64,000 nucleotides of DNA from Brumimicrobium ulvae (lineage in GTDB: Bacteria; Bacteroidota; Bacteroidia; Flavobacteriales_D; Crocinitomicaceae): NCBI RefSeq assembly GCF_947504225.1, contig NZ_CANNGT010000002.1:124001-188000 (forward strand), written 5' to 3'. Both the position numbers and the translations under genes were made by a program. A model generated the notes under the pieces. The model worked only from the letters and a program-made list of their open reading frames with translations. It was not told the origin of the DNA and did no database searches. Within the stretch, counting starts at the first letter, position 1; every line of letters begins with the position of its first letter. Below are positions 25,363 to 35,393 of this stretch, in pieces.

Positions 25363-27002
25363 TATGTTCTTTTTAGAAATGAATTTTCACTTAGATTTTC
25401 TCTGTTGTTAAATCCAACGAATTCAACGTTAACATTTCGACTTTTAGAATTATGATAAAAGTCTTCTAGAAGGTCATAAATATCATAATCCATATGTTTA
25501 TTTAACGAGCCATCAATAACTACATTACTATCATCTTTGATTTCATCAAAGGTTTTGTGTAAGTTTCCTTTATTAAAAAATGAAACTACCTCACCAAGTT
25601 GAATTGTTTGTACATCTTCTTTTTTCATATACTTAGAATGCATTCCATTCTCATAATTTCTTTTAATGATATAGAAAACAGCAATAGCAAAACCTATGAT
25701 TATACCCCATAAAAGATTAACACCAACAATAATTACAATGGTTACAATGAACGGTAAAAACTGACTCATACCTTGCTTGTAAAGCTCCTTAAACAGGGAA
25801 ATATTCGCCAATTTATAACCTACAACAAAAAGTACTGCAGCCAAAACAGCTAAAGGAATTTTATTAAGAATAGATGGTAAAGCTAAAACAAAAACCATCA
25901 GGAAAATACCATGAGAAATACCCGCCATTTTTGTTCTACCTCCAGAAGAAATATTTGTTGAACTTCGCACAATTACCTGGGTAATCGGCAGTCCTCCGAT
26001 AAGTGATGAAACAACGTTACCAGAACCTTGAGCAAGTAACTCTCTATTGGTTGGTGTTGTTCTTTTAAATGGATCTAACTTGTCTGTTGCCGCTACACTT
26101 AACAATGTTTCAAGACTGGCTACAATGGCTAAAGTTGCACCAATCAAATAAATTCTTGGGTTACTTAAAATAGTCCAATCAGGAAAAGTCAATAAACCGT
26201 AATAAGGCAAATTACTATCAGCGGCTTGTATGTCCACCAAATGAGAATTTGCAACTTGTTGCTCACCCATCATAATAAACTCATTTGTTAGCGCAAGATT
26301 TGGAGCTGCTACGACAAACAATTCATTTGTTAAAACTGCAACAACCACAGCTAGCAAAGGACCAGGAATTATTTTTAAAATCTTATGCTCTTTAAAAGCC
26401 GGTCTTTGAAATAAGATTAAAATAGTTAATGAAATAATTGTAATAATTATGGCTCCAAGAGAAAAATGACTGAATGAATAAAGGATATCAGAGAAGAATC
26501 CGCTGTTGTCCATTTCGAAGTACTTCCAATTTCCTTCTGGATTTTTATCCATTCCAAATGCATGAGGAATTTGTTTTAATATCAAGGTAATACCAATACC
26601 TGCTAGCATACCTTTAATCACAGAAGAAGGAAAATAATAACCAATGATTCCGGCCCTTAATACAGCAAGAATAATTTGAAGAACTCCTGCGATTACACCA
26701 GCTACCAAAAATGCCTGAAAACCAACGGCCATATCAAACTCTCCAGCAGCATTGGTACCTAATTCTAATATACTATCTGCAACAATTACTGCTAAACCAG
26801 CAGCAGGACCTGATACTCCAAGTGACGAACCACTTATAGCACCAACAACAATACCACCAACAACACCAGCAATAATTCCTGAAAACATAGGCGCGCCTGA
26901 TGCGAGTGCAATTCCTAAACATAATGGTAATGCGACTAAGAAGACTACCAATCCTGAAGGAATATCATATTTTAAATTTTTAAATAAATCTGAACTTTTC
27001 AT
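25362..27002 (-). CDS. SulP (SLC26) family anion transporter, probably bicarbonate
   Basis: 546 residues with 10-14 membrane helices. The SLC26 signature is present near the start (DIPSGLVVFLVALPLCLGIALASGAP) and again in SSLGVSGPAAGLAVIV. The C-terminal soluble tail (about 455-546, VVIDGSLNKHMDYDIYDLL) is a diverged STAS-like domain. Coupled to carbonic anhydrase, which favours bicarbonate over sulfate as substrate. Inference on the substrate only. Confidence 0.9.
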   Translation of the reverse strand: MKSSDLFKNLKYDIPSGLVVFLVALPLCLGIALASGAPMFSGIIAGVVGGIVVGAISGSSLGVSGPAAGLAVIVADSILELGTNAAGEFDMAVGFQAFLVAGVIAGVLQIILAVLRAGIIGYYFPSSVIKGMLAGIGITLILKQIPHAFGMDKNPEGNWKYFEMDNSGFFSDILYSFSHFSLGAIIITIISLTILILFQRPAFKEHKILKIIPGPLLAVVVAVLTNELFVVAAPNLALTNEFIMMGEQQVANSHLVDIQAADSNLPYYGLLTFPDWTILSNPRIYLIGATLAIVASLETLLSVAATDKLDPFKRTTPTNRELLAQGSGNVVSSLIGGLPITQVIVRSSTNISSGGRTKMAGISHGIFLMVFVLALPSILNKIPLAVLAAVLFVVGYKLANISLFKELYKQGMSQFLPFIVTIVIIVGVNLLWGIIIGFAIAVFYIIKRNYENGMHSKYMKKEDVQTIQLGEVVSFFNKGNLHKTFDEIKDDSNVVIDGSLNKHMDYDIYDLLEDFYHNSKSRNVNVEFVGFNNRENLSENSFLKRT

Positions 27003-27096
27003 GAATAATTTTTTTTGGGCATAGAAATGCCATATAACAACTTAACAAACAACCTATTAAGGCTGAATAAATAATTAAAGAAATTGCGGTAAAAAA

Positions 27097-27411
27097 TTAT
27101 ACGTGTTCAGGGGGTGGATTTGTATTCTCCTGGTAATTGGTTTTTATTTTGAAGAAATAAAGACTGTATTCTTTCTCTTTTTGAGATGAAGTGTTATACG
27201 TATGAACTATTTCAATTGAAGAGTGAAGGGTTTCCTCTTCTAAAGGATTTGCAGTCCGGTTTGAATTTTCTTGTTCTCCAAGATCCATACATGCATTAAC
27301 TTCCTCGATGTGGTAATTGATAAAAGTGTCTGCAATAAAAAGTACAGACGACTGAAAAAACATTAGCAAACTTGCTAAGCATATCATTGCATATATTTTT
27401 TGTTTTTTCAT
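27097..27411 (-). CDS. Small exported or membrane-anchored protein, unknown function
   Basis: 104 residues with an N-terminal hydrophobic stretch (about 7-28), a short acidic middle and the end NTNPPPEHV. Small flavobacterial proteins with NxxPPPE-type tails exist, but I cannot assign a function. It lies 94 bp upstream of the SulP gene on the same strand and may be its leader gene. Confidence 0.55.
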   Translation of the reverse strand: MKKQKIYAMICLASLLMFFQSSVLFIADTFINYHIEEVNACMDLGEQENSNRTANPLEEETLHSSIEIVHTYNTSSQKEKEYSLYFFKIKTNYQENTNPPPEHV

Positions 27412-27510
27412 CGATGTAAATTTAGGGAATCAAATCGAAATTTTTAAGCTTCGTTATTAAAAGTTAGTTAAATTTAATATACGTGAATCACTGGCGTCCG
27501 ATAAAAACTG

Positions 27511-27898
27511 ATTTGTGCTATAAATTATTTAGAATCGTATGAAAACAGGTAAAGCAAATAAACAGATAGAGAAAGTCATCGCTTTAGTAGAAAAAGAAGG
27601 TGTACTTGCAAAATCTTTAATTGAAGAATTAAAGGAATTGAGAGAGCATGCGCTTAAGGAAGAGGATCCATTATTGGCTAAAGTAACGCGTTTAACATAC
27701 GAATACATCGAACAAAACGAAGCTTTTGATATTCAAGCGCTTTGGGAAGAAGATGAAGAAGGAGGAGAATACCCTTTGGAAATTGAAGATAAAGACAACT
27801 TATTGAACTTGCTTAACTTGTTGCTTAAATCTGATCACAAAATCAATAGAGAAGAAATTAAAGATTACCGTACTGCTTTAAAAGAAGAGTTGTACTAA
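27511..27898 (+). repeat. Direct repeat, copy 2 (gene plus 28 bp leader)
   Basis: Second copy of the 388-bp block at 24285-24672. Here the bases in front of the block give CTGATTTG instead of TAAATTTG, so the -7 box of copy 1 is not preserved; the repeat boundary falls inside the promoter element. Confidence 0.9.
27539..27898 (+). CDS. Acidic helical protein of unknown function, copy 2
   Basis: 119 residues, the near-identical partner of the protein at 24313. Of nine DNA differences most are synonymous (for example CTG/CTT, CTA/CTT, CTT/TTG, TAT/TAC), leaving only two amino acid changes. This pattern suggests either a fairly recent duplication kept under selection, or repeated gene conversion. 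Followed by its own terminator. Confidence 0.85.
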   Translation: MKTGKANKQIEKVIALVEKEGVLAKSLIEELKELREHALKEEDPLLAKVTRLTYEYIEQNEAFDIQALWEEDEEGGEYPLEIEDKDNLLNLLNLLLKSDHKINREEIKDYRTALKEELY

Positions 27899-27916
27899 TC
27901 GTTTCATATCAACACT

Positions 27917-27951
27917 AAAAAACCCATTCTGTAGTACAGAATGGGTTTTTT
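27917..27951. terminator. Bidirectional intrinsic terminator
   Basis: AAAAAACCCATTCTGT (27917-27932) pairs with ACAGAATGGGTTTTTT (27936-27951) around a 3-nt loop. It ends the 119-residue gene and the convergent subtilase. Confidence 0.92.
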
Positions 27952-27972
27952 GTTTGTAGTAGTCTGGATTGA

Positions 27973-30900
27973 TTAGCGCTTAGTAATCTTTCTACTTATC
28001 GTGTTGCTTGCCGTTTCTATACGTACAATGTAAACACCTGTTTCAAATGATGTGAAATCCAACATTTCTGTCTTATCATTTACATCAGTGAGTTTAATTA
28101 CAGCTCTTCCAATCGCATCATAAACAACAATTTTTTCAATTAACTCTACTCCTTCCCAACTGACATGAACAGTGTTTTCTGTTGGGTTTGGATAAACTTT
28201 TAGATGTTTATTTAATTCGTTTTGTGTGAGTCCTGTGGTATCTCTTACAAAGTTCCCGTTTGCAGACGCAGAACAACCATTTGCATTAGTAATTACTACT
28301 TCATAGTTACCATCTTGCGTCATTGTAATACTTGCCCCAGAACCAACTAAAGCACCATTTAAAAACCATTGTGCTGTTTCCCCAGTTTGGAGGTTCGTTG
28401 ACAATACATTTCCTACTTGACTAATAGTTGGTTGTCCTGGTGAGGCATTTACATTAATAACAATAGTTTCTGTATCAATTCCACAATTATTAGAGCCCAT
28501 TACACTATATGTAGTTGTAGCGCTTGGACTAGCCACTACAGATGCCCCTGAACTCGTATTTAAAGAGCCACTAGGCGTCCAAGCATAAGTGTCGGCACCA
28601 GAAGCATTCATCGTAGTGTTTTCTCCTTCACATATCGTTGTATTAATCGCTGAAACTTGAACTACAGGAACATCATTAACAACTATAGTGATCGAGGCAC
28701 TGTTTGAACAGTTTCCTTCAGTCCCGGTCACCGTATATACTGTTGTTTGAGTAGGAGAATCAGTTTGTGTGTTACCAGAACCTAAACCATTATTCCAAGT
28801 ATATGTAGAAGCACCGCTTGCTGAAAGAGAGACTGAACTACCTGCACACACTTCTGTTGCTGATGCGGTCACACCAACATTAATTGGTGGGCTTACTACA
28901 ACCTCGACAGAAGCGGTGTTTGAACAGTTACCACTTGTCCCTGTAACTTGATACGTCGTAGTGGTGGTAGGAGAAACGGTATGTGTTGAACCACCACCTA
29001 AACCATTGTTCCAAGAGTAACTGCTTGCACCTGAAGCAGAAATCGAAGTAGAAGCACCACTACAAATTGTCATGTCAACGGCAGTTGCATTAACTTGTGG
29101 CAATCCATTAACGGTAATTTGATTACTAAAAGTCATGGTTTGCGTACCGTAAGCGTTACTGGCTTGTAAGGTAACGTTATAAGTTCCACTAGTTGGGTAG
29201 GTAACGACAGGATTTTGTAATGTTGATGTTGATGGAGATCCCCCAGGGAATGTCCAATTCCAAGACGTTGGTTGGTTTGTAGATTGATCAGTATAATATA
29301 CCGTCTCTCCTTCACAAACAACAGATGAGCTAGCACTTAAACCAGGTTCTGGAGCAAGTTGAACTGCTACTCCATCGATATTGATATTATCGAGATACAA
29401 ATTGTTTCCATAAGTAGATCCTTTATAGGATTCAAACATGATGAACACCTCATTTCCAACAAAACTATCTAGGTTAATTGTAAAACATGAAGCACCTGGT
29501 GTAGATTGATTGATGGGTTGAATACACCAATCATTTGCCGCAGAAGGGACGAACTCAGTAGTTGTTGTTGTTTGCGTAGCAAAAGAACCTGTTCCATCCT
29601 CCCCAAATTGAGCAATCCTTGTCCAAGTATCTGCACAATCTGTTGAAATGTAAATGATTAAGGAATCTGTTGAATTCACATCGTATCTTCTAAAGGCATG
29701 TTCAAAATACATTTCCGCAGAAGAAAGTCCAGTTAAATCAATCTTAGGTGAAATTAAACCATCACGCTGATTTGCATTTTGATAATTGAAATAATCTAGC
29801 TTTATCGCAGTATTTCCAGGGCTTGTTCCACCAATTGAAGCAAGGGACCAGGTTATATCTCCATCAGGATTCGAAACCAGCCAACCTGTTGCATTATTTT
29901 CAAAATCTTCTACAAACGGAAGTGCTGCAGAAGTTGTACGTAGAATAAGTGTATTTTGTTGTTCATCATTTGAAGGGTCATCATCTGTTCCTCCATTTGG
30001 ATTTTGCGTTGTAATCGTTAAAACAGATGGACCTGTCCCAACAAGAATTACAGGTAAAGTTACAGTTTGAGCTTGTCCTGACGCAAGACTCCCAGTCCAA
30101 GAATATGTGTTCTGATTCCCATTGATTTCATAAGCGATTTCTACAGATGTCAAGGTTTGAGATCCATAATTTCTTAATTCAACTTCTGGTGAAATTGTGG
30201 AAGCACATACAATTCCGGCTGGAGAATTAATCACTTCTATTCCTGCATCAGTTGTATTACTTGCAGTGATACAAAAAGAATGATTTGCAGACGCACCAAA
30301 GTTCCCGTCTGGTTCTGCCATTTGGAAAAGTACTGTTCCGTCGGCATCATGCATTTCATAATCACCATTTGTTGAGCAAGATTGATATTGCGCTCCACTC
30401 ATTCCATCTCCGTACTGATCAAAAATATTGAAAGTATAACATCCAACTGGAAGACACAAATTGTGAGTATTAAAAGTTCCTCCCACAACATCTGTATACG
30501 GTCCACCGCTGGCTACAACAACATTGTTTCCATCTAAAATTTCCCAAGTTGTTTCGCTTCCCCAACAGTCTGTATCAAGATATAAGACAGCTTGCTGCCC
30601 TCCACTATTGATTGTAAAATTAGAACTAAAAGTATTGTTTGAAAAATCCTCATCTACCTGACCGTTTGGAGATGAAACAGTTGCTGAAAACACGTAACTC
30701 CCATTTGTGGCCGTACCAGTAGGTAATGTAACTGTGGTAGTTTGTCCTGAAGGAAGGTTACCCGACCAATTAAAGGTTTGAGGAGTTCCTCCCCAATCAT
30801 ATGTAATTACCGCACTTGTTAAAGTTGTTGTACCGTAATTACTCAATTCAATTTGAGGCATAAAAGAAGGAGAACAAATTGTTCCGCTTGGTGAATAAAT

Positions 30901-32181
30901 ATCTGAAATAGAAGCGTCTAGCTGAACACTACTTCCTGTTAAACACAGAAGGGCTTCATGTGCATTAATTCTACCACTACCCAATTGTCCATTATTATAG
31001 TAGGTATCGTTTATCGGATCTGCAGAACTAAGTAAACAATTGATCAATTCAGTATTGGTTGCACTTGGCGCATAGGATTTCATCAATCCCAATAAACCTG
31101 AGACTAACGGTGATGCCATAGAAGTTCCAGTTAAATAAGCATACGAACTAGAAGGGACTGTACTTGCAATATTAGATCCTGGCGCTGCAATATCTATCCA
31201 AGTTCCATATTGAGAGGAATTTGCTTTGGTGTCATTTTCTGTAGTATTCGCAACAGAGATTACATTATTGTAGGCTGCAGGATAAAACATTGTGGAGACA
31301 CCATCATTTCCAGCTGCAGCTACAAGAATAACTCCTTGATTCCATGCATTATTCATCACATTTTGACCATAGCTTCCTGCGGTTGGACCTCCCCAAGACA
31401 TATTGATAATATCAGCGCCATTGTTGGCTGCCCACACTACTCCATCATAACCATAAGGTAAATTTCCACCACCACAATCACTAATTTTAATAGGCATTAC
31501 GCTCACACCAGCTCCAATTGAAGCGAGTCCAATTCCGTTATTTGTTTGGGCACCTACAGTTCCACTTACGTGGGTTCCATGCATACCATCTGTACTTCCA
31601 CATGGCGAAGGAGTATTGTCGTTATCATGCATATCTCTACCAGTGACAAACACATTTTGCAAATCTGGATGGTCCAATTGCATTGCATCGTCGGTTACAG
31701 CAACAACCACATTAGAGTTTCCTAATGAGATATCCCAAGCTTGTTCTGCTTCAATTGTAAACAAACCCCATTGATTAGAGACACCATAAAGCGCATCATT
31801 TGGAGTGTAAAGCTTACGGTGCAAATCTTTTAACTCAGCATATTCAATCATGGAGTGTCTGCTCAGTTTTTTAACTAAAGCATCAACTTTGCTCCAATCA
31901 TTGAGTTTAATTTGATAGGTTCTATTCAACAAATCATCATCTAGTTCAGGATGTAAATGTTTGACTTCAACAATTTCAAAATCAGAAAGGTATTCTGTGA
32001 AAAGAGGATAGTCTTTAAAATTAACCTGCTTGTCTTTAGACAGCATTTTTTTGCTTTGAAGTTTGAGTTGAAAAACAACTAAACCATCTTGATAATGTTC
32101 ATAGTAATTTTGAGTTTTCGCCCATTGCGCAGAAAACAAAAAAACCGATAAAAACATCATTAGTTTAAATCTCATAATCAT
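27973..32181 (-). CDS. Large secreted S8 (subtilisin/kexin-like) protease with CARDB, PKD and T9SS sorting domain
   Basis: 1402 residues. Signal peptide (about 1-23), a propeptide to about 140, then the catalytic domain: Asp164 in AVTDDAMQLDHPD (the DD form seen in kexin-like enzymes rather than DTG/DSG), His201 in HGTHVSGTVG, oxyanion Asn292 in AAAGNDG and Ser354 in TGTSMASPL. Two CARDB-like domains follow (VITYDWGGTPQTFNWSG; VEIAYEINGNQNTYSWTG), a concanavalin-like segment, a PKD domain (PTSWNWTFPGGSPS), three Ig-like repeats with the phrase SGAS(S/T)Y(S/T)WNNGLG, and a C-terminal type IX sorting domain with VYPNPTENTVHVSW. A typical flavobacterial extracellular protease. Confidence 0.95.
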   Translation of the reverse strand: MIMRFKLMMFLSVFLFSAQWAKTQNYYEHYQDGLVVFQLKLQSKKMLSKDKQVNFKDYPLFTEYLSDFEIVEVKHLHPELDDDLLNRTYQIKLNDWSKVDALVKKLSRHSMIEYAELKDLHRKLYTPNDALYGVSNQWGLFTIEAEQAWDISLGNSNVVVAVTDDAMQLDHPDLQNVFVTGRDMHDNDNTPSPCGSTDGMHGTHVSGTVGAQTNNGIGLASIGAGVSVMPIKISDCGGGNLPYGYDGVVWAANNGADIINMSWGGPTAGSYGQNVMNNAWNQGVILVAAAGNDGVSTMFYPAAYNNVISVANTTENDTKANSSQYGTWIDIAAPGSNIASTVPSSSYAYLTGTSMASPLVSGLLGLMKSYAPSATNTELINCLLSSADPINDTYYNNGQLGSGRINAHEALLCLTGSSVQLDASISDIYSPSGTICSPSFMPQIELSNYGTTTLTSAVITYDWGGTPQTFNWSGNLPSGQTTTVTLPTGTATNGSYVFSATVSSPNGQVDEDFSNNTFSSNFTINSGGQQAVLYLDTDCWGSETTWEILDGNNVVVASGGPYTDVVGGTFNTHNLCLPVGCYTFNIFDQYGDGMSGAQYQSCSTNGDYEMHDADGTVLFQMAEPDGNFGASANHSFCITASNTTDAGIEVINSPAGIVCASTISPEVELRNYGSQTLTSVEIAYEINGNQNTYSWTGSLASGQAQTVTLPVILVGTGPSVLTITTQNPNGGTDDDPSNDEQQNTLILRTTSAALPFVEDFENNATGWLVSNPDGDITWSLASIGGTSPGNTAIKLDYFNYQNANQRDGLISPKIDLTGLSSAEMYFEHAFRRYDVNSTDSLIIYISTDCADTWTRIAQFGEDGTGSFATQTTTTTEFVPSAANDWCIQPINQSTPGASCFTINLDSFVGNEVFIMFESYKGSTYGNNLYLDNINIDGVAVQLAPEPGLSASSSVVCEGETVYYTDQSTNQPTSWNWTFPGGSPSTSTLQNPVVTYPTSGTYNVTLQASNAYGTQTMTFSNQITVNGLPQVNATAVDMTICSGASTSISASGASSYSWNNGLGGGSTHTVSPTTTTTYQVTGTSGNCSNTASVEVVVSPPINVGVTASATEVCAGSSVSLSASGASTYTWNNGLGSGNTQTDSPTQTTVYTVTGTEGNCSNSASITIVVNDVPVVQVSAINTTICEGENTTMNASGADTYAWTPSGSLNTSSGASVVASPSATTTYSVMGSNNCGIDTETIVINVNASPGQPTISQVGNVLSTNLQTGETAQWFLNGALVGSGASITMTQDGNYEVVITNANGCSASANGNFVRDTTGLTQNELNKHLKVYPNPTENTVHVSWEGVELIEKIVVYDAIGRAVIKLTDVNDKTEMLDFTSFETGVYIVRIETASNTISRKITKR

Positions 32182-32613
32182 AGTGTTTTTTGATAGAAGA
32201 AAAGTGCTTGGCAGATCAATTCTACGCTCACCATTTTAATTCTATGTATTGTGTTTTATAAATAGCACTACAAAATCATAAAAGATTTCCATGAATGCAA
32301 AAATTTAACACTTTAACTGTGGTTTTTTATCTTCAGCTCTTGGATTCCTGACATCAATAAACTTTACGACTTCAACAGTCTTTAGAGACAGAGCGTTATT
32401 CACTGAGTATCTAAAAAGCTAAAACCTAAGGCGATAAATGTTGTAATGAGGATTGAAAAAGAAAATTGAAATCCCAATTCAGCCACATATATATTAAGAC
32501 AAACCTGTCTTTTATTATTTTGAAAGGTTCTAAATAAGAAACTATGACAATGCTATGACAATAAAACGCTATATATTCACGATATTTGCGGCCTAACAAG
32601 GGAAAATTAACAA
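32182..32613. other. Intergenic region between subtilase and hemA, with an 11-bp-period direct repeat
   Basis: 432 bp between divergent genes, AT-rich, no open reading frame I trust. CTATGACAAT occurs twice, at 32542-32551 and 32553-32562, one helical turn apart and 52 bp before the hemA start, which could be a tandem binding site. A near -7 box, GATATTTG (one mismatch), lies at about 32581-32588. No terminator is needed between the divergent genes and I see none. Confidence 0.4.
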
Positions 32614-33837
32614 GTGGAAGATATTCACATATTTGCATTTACACATCGACAACTCGAAGTCAATCAGATTGGGCTGTTGCATATTGCCCTTGACGATCAA
32701 AAACAGAAACTTACCGGGTTAAAGGACGAATTTCAAATTGATGAAATCATGTATGTTTCAACATGTAATCGTGTTGAATTTATTATCCGTAAGGACAAGG
32801 ATATTCACCTCACTGAATTCAAAAAGTATCTGCAGTATTTATTCCCTCATTTTAACGCTGAACAGATCAAGTTATTCACTCAACATGTTGAACAATACAA
32901 AGGAATTGAGAGTGTTGAGCACATGATAAAAGTAACTTCATCTATTGACTCGATGGTTGTAGGTGAACGTGAAATCATTACGCAAATCAGAAAATCATTT
33001 GACGCATGCCGATCGTATGGGATTACAGGTGATGCCATACGTTTAATGATACGTCACACGATAGAAACCGCAAAAAGGATTTATACGGAAACCAGTATTG
33101 CACAAAGTCCAGTTTCTGTAGTTTCATTAGCCTATCACACCCTCAGGCTGAAAGACATTCCATTAGATGCTCGTATTTTAATTATTGGAGCAGGAGTGAC
33201 CAACACCAATATGAGTCGTTTTTTAAGAAAACATGGTTTTACCAACTTTGCGGTTTTTAACCGTACAAAAAGTAAAGCTGAGGTTTTGGCGACTCAATTA
33301 AAAGGAGAGGCTTATGCATTAAATGAATTGCCTTTATACAAAAAAGGATTCGACATTATCATTACCTGTACGGGTGCAGACACATCTATAATTGATAAGG
33401 CATTATATACACATCTACTTCAAGGAGATACAGATCCAAAAGTAGTAATTGATTTGGCTATACCTAGCGATTTAGACCCAGAGGTAGCCAAGCAATTTCC
33501 GATGGATAATATTTCCATTGAATATTTACAGAAAGTTTCTTCAAAGAATTTAGAAAAGCGTGCGCGAGAGATCATTCACGTTGAAGAGATTGTTGATGAG
33601 GCTGTTGAGCAATTCAAACTAATGGCCCATGAACGAAAGGTTGAAATTGCAATGCGCAGTGTACCTCAAACTGTGAAAGAAATTAAAGCAACTGCGTTTG
33701 AATACGTTTTTGCAAAAGAGATAGAAAGTTTAGATGAAAATTCTAAGGAAACTGTAGAGAAAATCTTGGCTTATTTCGAGAAAAAATACATGAGTGTGCC
33801 TATGAAAATGGCCAAAGAAATATTACTTAAAAAATGA
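32614..33837 (+). CDS. hemA: Glutamyl-tRNA reductase
   Basis: First step of heme synthesis: reduces glutamyl-tRNA to glutamate-1-semialdehyde with NADPH. 407 residues, GTG start at 32614 (GTG GAA GAT); no earlier ATG fits. Nucleophile Cys51 in YVSTCNRVEF, SSIDSMVVGEREIITQI, the NADPH motif LIIGAGVTN at about 190 and a helical dimerisation domain at the end. Its stop overlaps the hemC start by 4 bp (ATGA). Confidence 0.97.
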   Translation: MEDIHIFAFTHRQLEVNQIGLLHIALDDQKQKLTGLKDEFQIDEIMYVSTCNRVEFIIRKDKDIHLTEFKKYLQYLFPHFNAEQIKLFTQHVEQYKGIESVEHMIKVTSSIDSMVVGEREIITQIRKSFDACRSYGITGDAIRLMIRHTIETAKRIYTETSIAQSPVSVVSLAYHTLRLKDIPLDARILIIGAGVTNTNMSRFLRKHGFTNFAVFNRTKSKAEVLATQLKGEAYALNELPLYKKGFDIIITCTGADTSIIDKALYTHLLQGDTDPKVVIDLAIPSDLDPEVAKQFPMDNISIEYLQKVSSKNLEKRAREIIHVEEIVDEAVEQFKLMAHERKVEIAMRSVPQTVKEIKATAFEYVFAKEIESLDENSKETVEKILAYFEKKYMSVPMKMAKEILLKK

Positions 33838-34718
33838 AGAAAATAATCATTGGTTCTCGCGGAAGCGACTTGGCTTTATGGCAAGCTAACTTCGTAAAAG
33901 ACGAATTAGAAAAATTAGGTCATGCTGTTGAAATAAAAGTAATCTCTACGCAAGGGGATAGAATTCAACATTTGAGTTTTGACAAAATGGAGGGTAAAGG
34001 TTTTTTCACGAAAGAGCTTGAAAGTGAATTATTGAATAAATCTATTGACCTTGCTGTACACTCACACAAAGATTTAGAAACTACATCACCTCCAGGATTA
34101 ACAATTACAGCTGTTTCGTATAGAGAGGACCCTTCAGAATTATTGTTGATTAGAAATGATTCTGTGGATAATGATGAAGTTTTCGGAATCAAAAAAAATC
34201 CAGTAATAGGAACCTCATCTGCAAGAAGAAAATCGCAATTAATCACTTTCCGCGATGATTTTGAAATCAAGGACTTAAGAGGGAATGTTCCAACTCGAAT
34301 CAATAAACTACGTGAAGGTCAATACGATGCTATTGTTTTAGCCATGGCTGGAGTGAAAAGATTAGATTTAGATTTATCTGATTTAACGATCACCACCTTG
34401 GACCCCAAGATGTTTATTCCTGCACCTGCGCAAGGGGTTTTAGGATATCAAATTCGAGAAGATGACACAGTATTGGCTGAAATCTTACAAGCTTTGAATG
34501 ACGAGGTTGTTCAAAGTAGAATTGAAATAGAAAGAAGTGTTTTGCGTAATCTCGATGGAGGTTGTCAACTGCCATTGGGTGTTTATTGCGATGAGGAAGA
34601 AACTGTACACGTTGCATTTGCTCAGGAATGGGAAGATGGAGCAGAATTTAGTACTTTTTCTGCGATAAACAATGAGGGTATTGTCGAGGAGATCCTCAAT
34701 CACATTCAAAGCAAATAA
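33834..34718 (+). CDS. hemC: Hydroxymethylbilane synthase (porphobilinogen deaminase)
   Basis: Polymerises four porphobilinogens. 294 residues. Seen: GSRGSDLALWQAN, the catalytic Asp80 in HSHKDLETT, GTSSARRKSQL, LRGNVPTR and cofactor-binding Cys244 in LDGGCQLPLG. Translationally coupled to hemA and 3 bp before hemD. Confidence 0.97.
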   Translation: MKKIIIGSRGSDLALWQANFVKDELEKLGHAVEIKVISTQGDRIQHLSFDKMEGKGFFTKELESELLNKSIDLAVHSHKDLETTSPPGLTITAVSYREDPSELLLIRNDSVDNDEVFGIKKNPVIGTSSARRKSQLITFRDDFEIKDLRGNVPTRINKLREGQYDAIVLAMAGVKRLDLDLSDLTITTLDPKMFIPAPAQGVLGYQIREDDTVLAEILQALNDEVVQSRIEIERSVLRNLDGGCQLPLGVYCDEEETVHVAFAQEWEDGAEFSTFSAINNEGIVEEILNHIQSK

Positions 34719-34721
34719 TTT

Positions 34722-35393
34722 ATGCTGTTTATTTCCAAAAAGGTAACGGATAAAGATTTTTTATCATTCGTTAAAGATGCGGATATAAACATGATAGATC
34801 AGCCCATGATTTCGTTTGTGGCAGAACCATTTGATTGTCCAAAAGAAGAATATGAGGTCGTTTTTTTTACAAGTCCACGTTCAGCAGGTTTTTATTTAGA
34901 TCAATGTACAATTCCCAAGTCAGTTGCTATTGCCACCATAGGAAGAGCAACCTCAGACTATGTAGCGTCGCGAGGTTACTCTGTTGATTTTACTGGAATA
35001 ACCAGTGGAAACCCTGCTAAGGTAAGTGCTGATTTTTCTGTATTTGTCGCCGGAAGAAAGGTGCTATTTCCACAATCAAATTACTCTCATCAGTCTATGC
35101 AAAAGCGTTTGTACGAAGGGCAAACTACTGACTTAATCGTATACAAAACTGCTCTTACACCTGTAAAGCTAGACATTAAACCTTCTGTTTTGGTATTTAC
35201 AAGTCCAACGAATTTGAATTCTTTTTTAAGCTTAAATACCATTGATGAGCATCAAAAAATCATTGCTTGGGGAAAAACAACAGAATCGTTTCTTCACAAG
35301 AATAATTTAAAAGCTGATTTCACTCTTGAATACTCATCATTTGGAGAGTTACAAGAAGTATTAGAAAAACACTTTTATACTAACTGTAAATAA
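34722..35393 (+). CDS. hemD: Uroporphyrinogen-III synthase
   Basis: Cyclises hydroxymethylbilane. 223 residues, low conservation as usual for HemD. Visible: VVFFTSPRSAGFYLD, the central IATIGRATSDYVASRG, and VLVFTSPTNLNSFLSL with IIAWGKTTESFL, the paired two-domain pattern. Placed by synteny as well as motif. Ends 14 bp inside the convergent LD-carboxypeptidase gene. Confidence 0.9.
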   Translation: MLFISKKVTDKDFLSFVKDADINMIDQPMISFVAEPFDCPKEEYEVVFFTSPRSAGFYLDQCTIPKSVAIATIGRATSDYVASRGYSVDFTGITSGNPAKVSADFSVFVAGRKVLFPQSNYSHQSMQKRLYEGQTTDLIVYKTALTPVKLDIKPSVLVFTSPTNLNSFLSLNTIDEHQKIIAWGKTTESFLHKNNLKADFTLEYSSFGELQEVLEKHFYTNCK

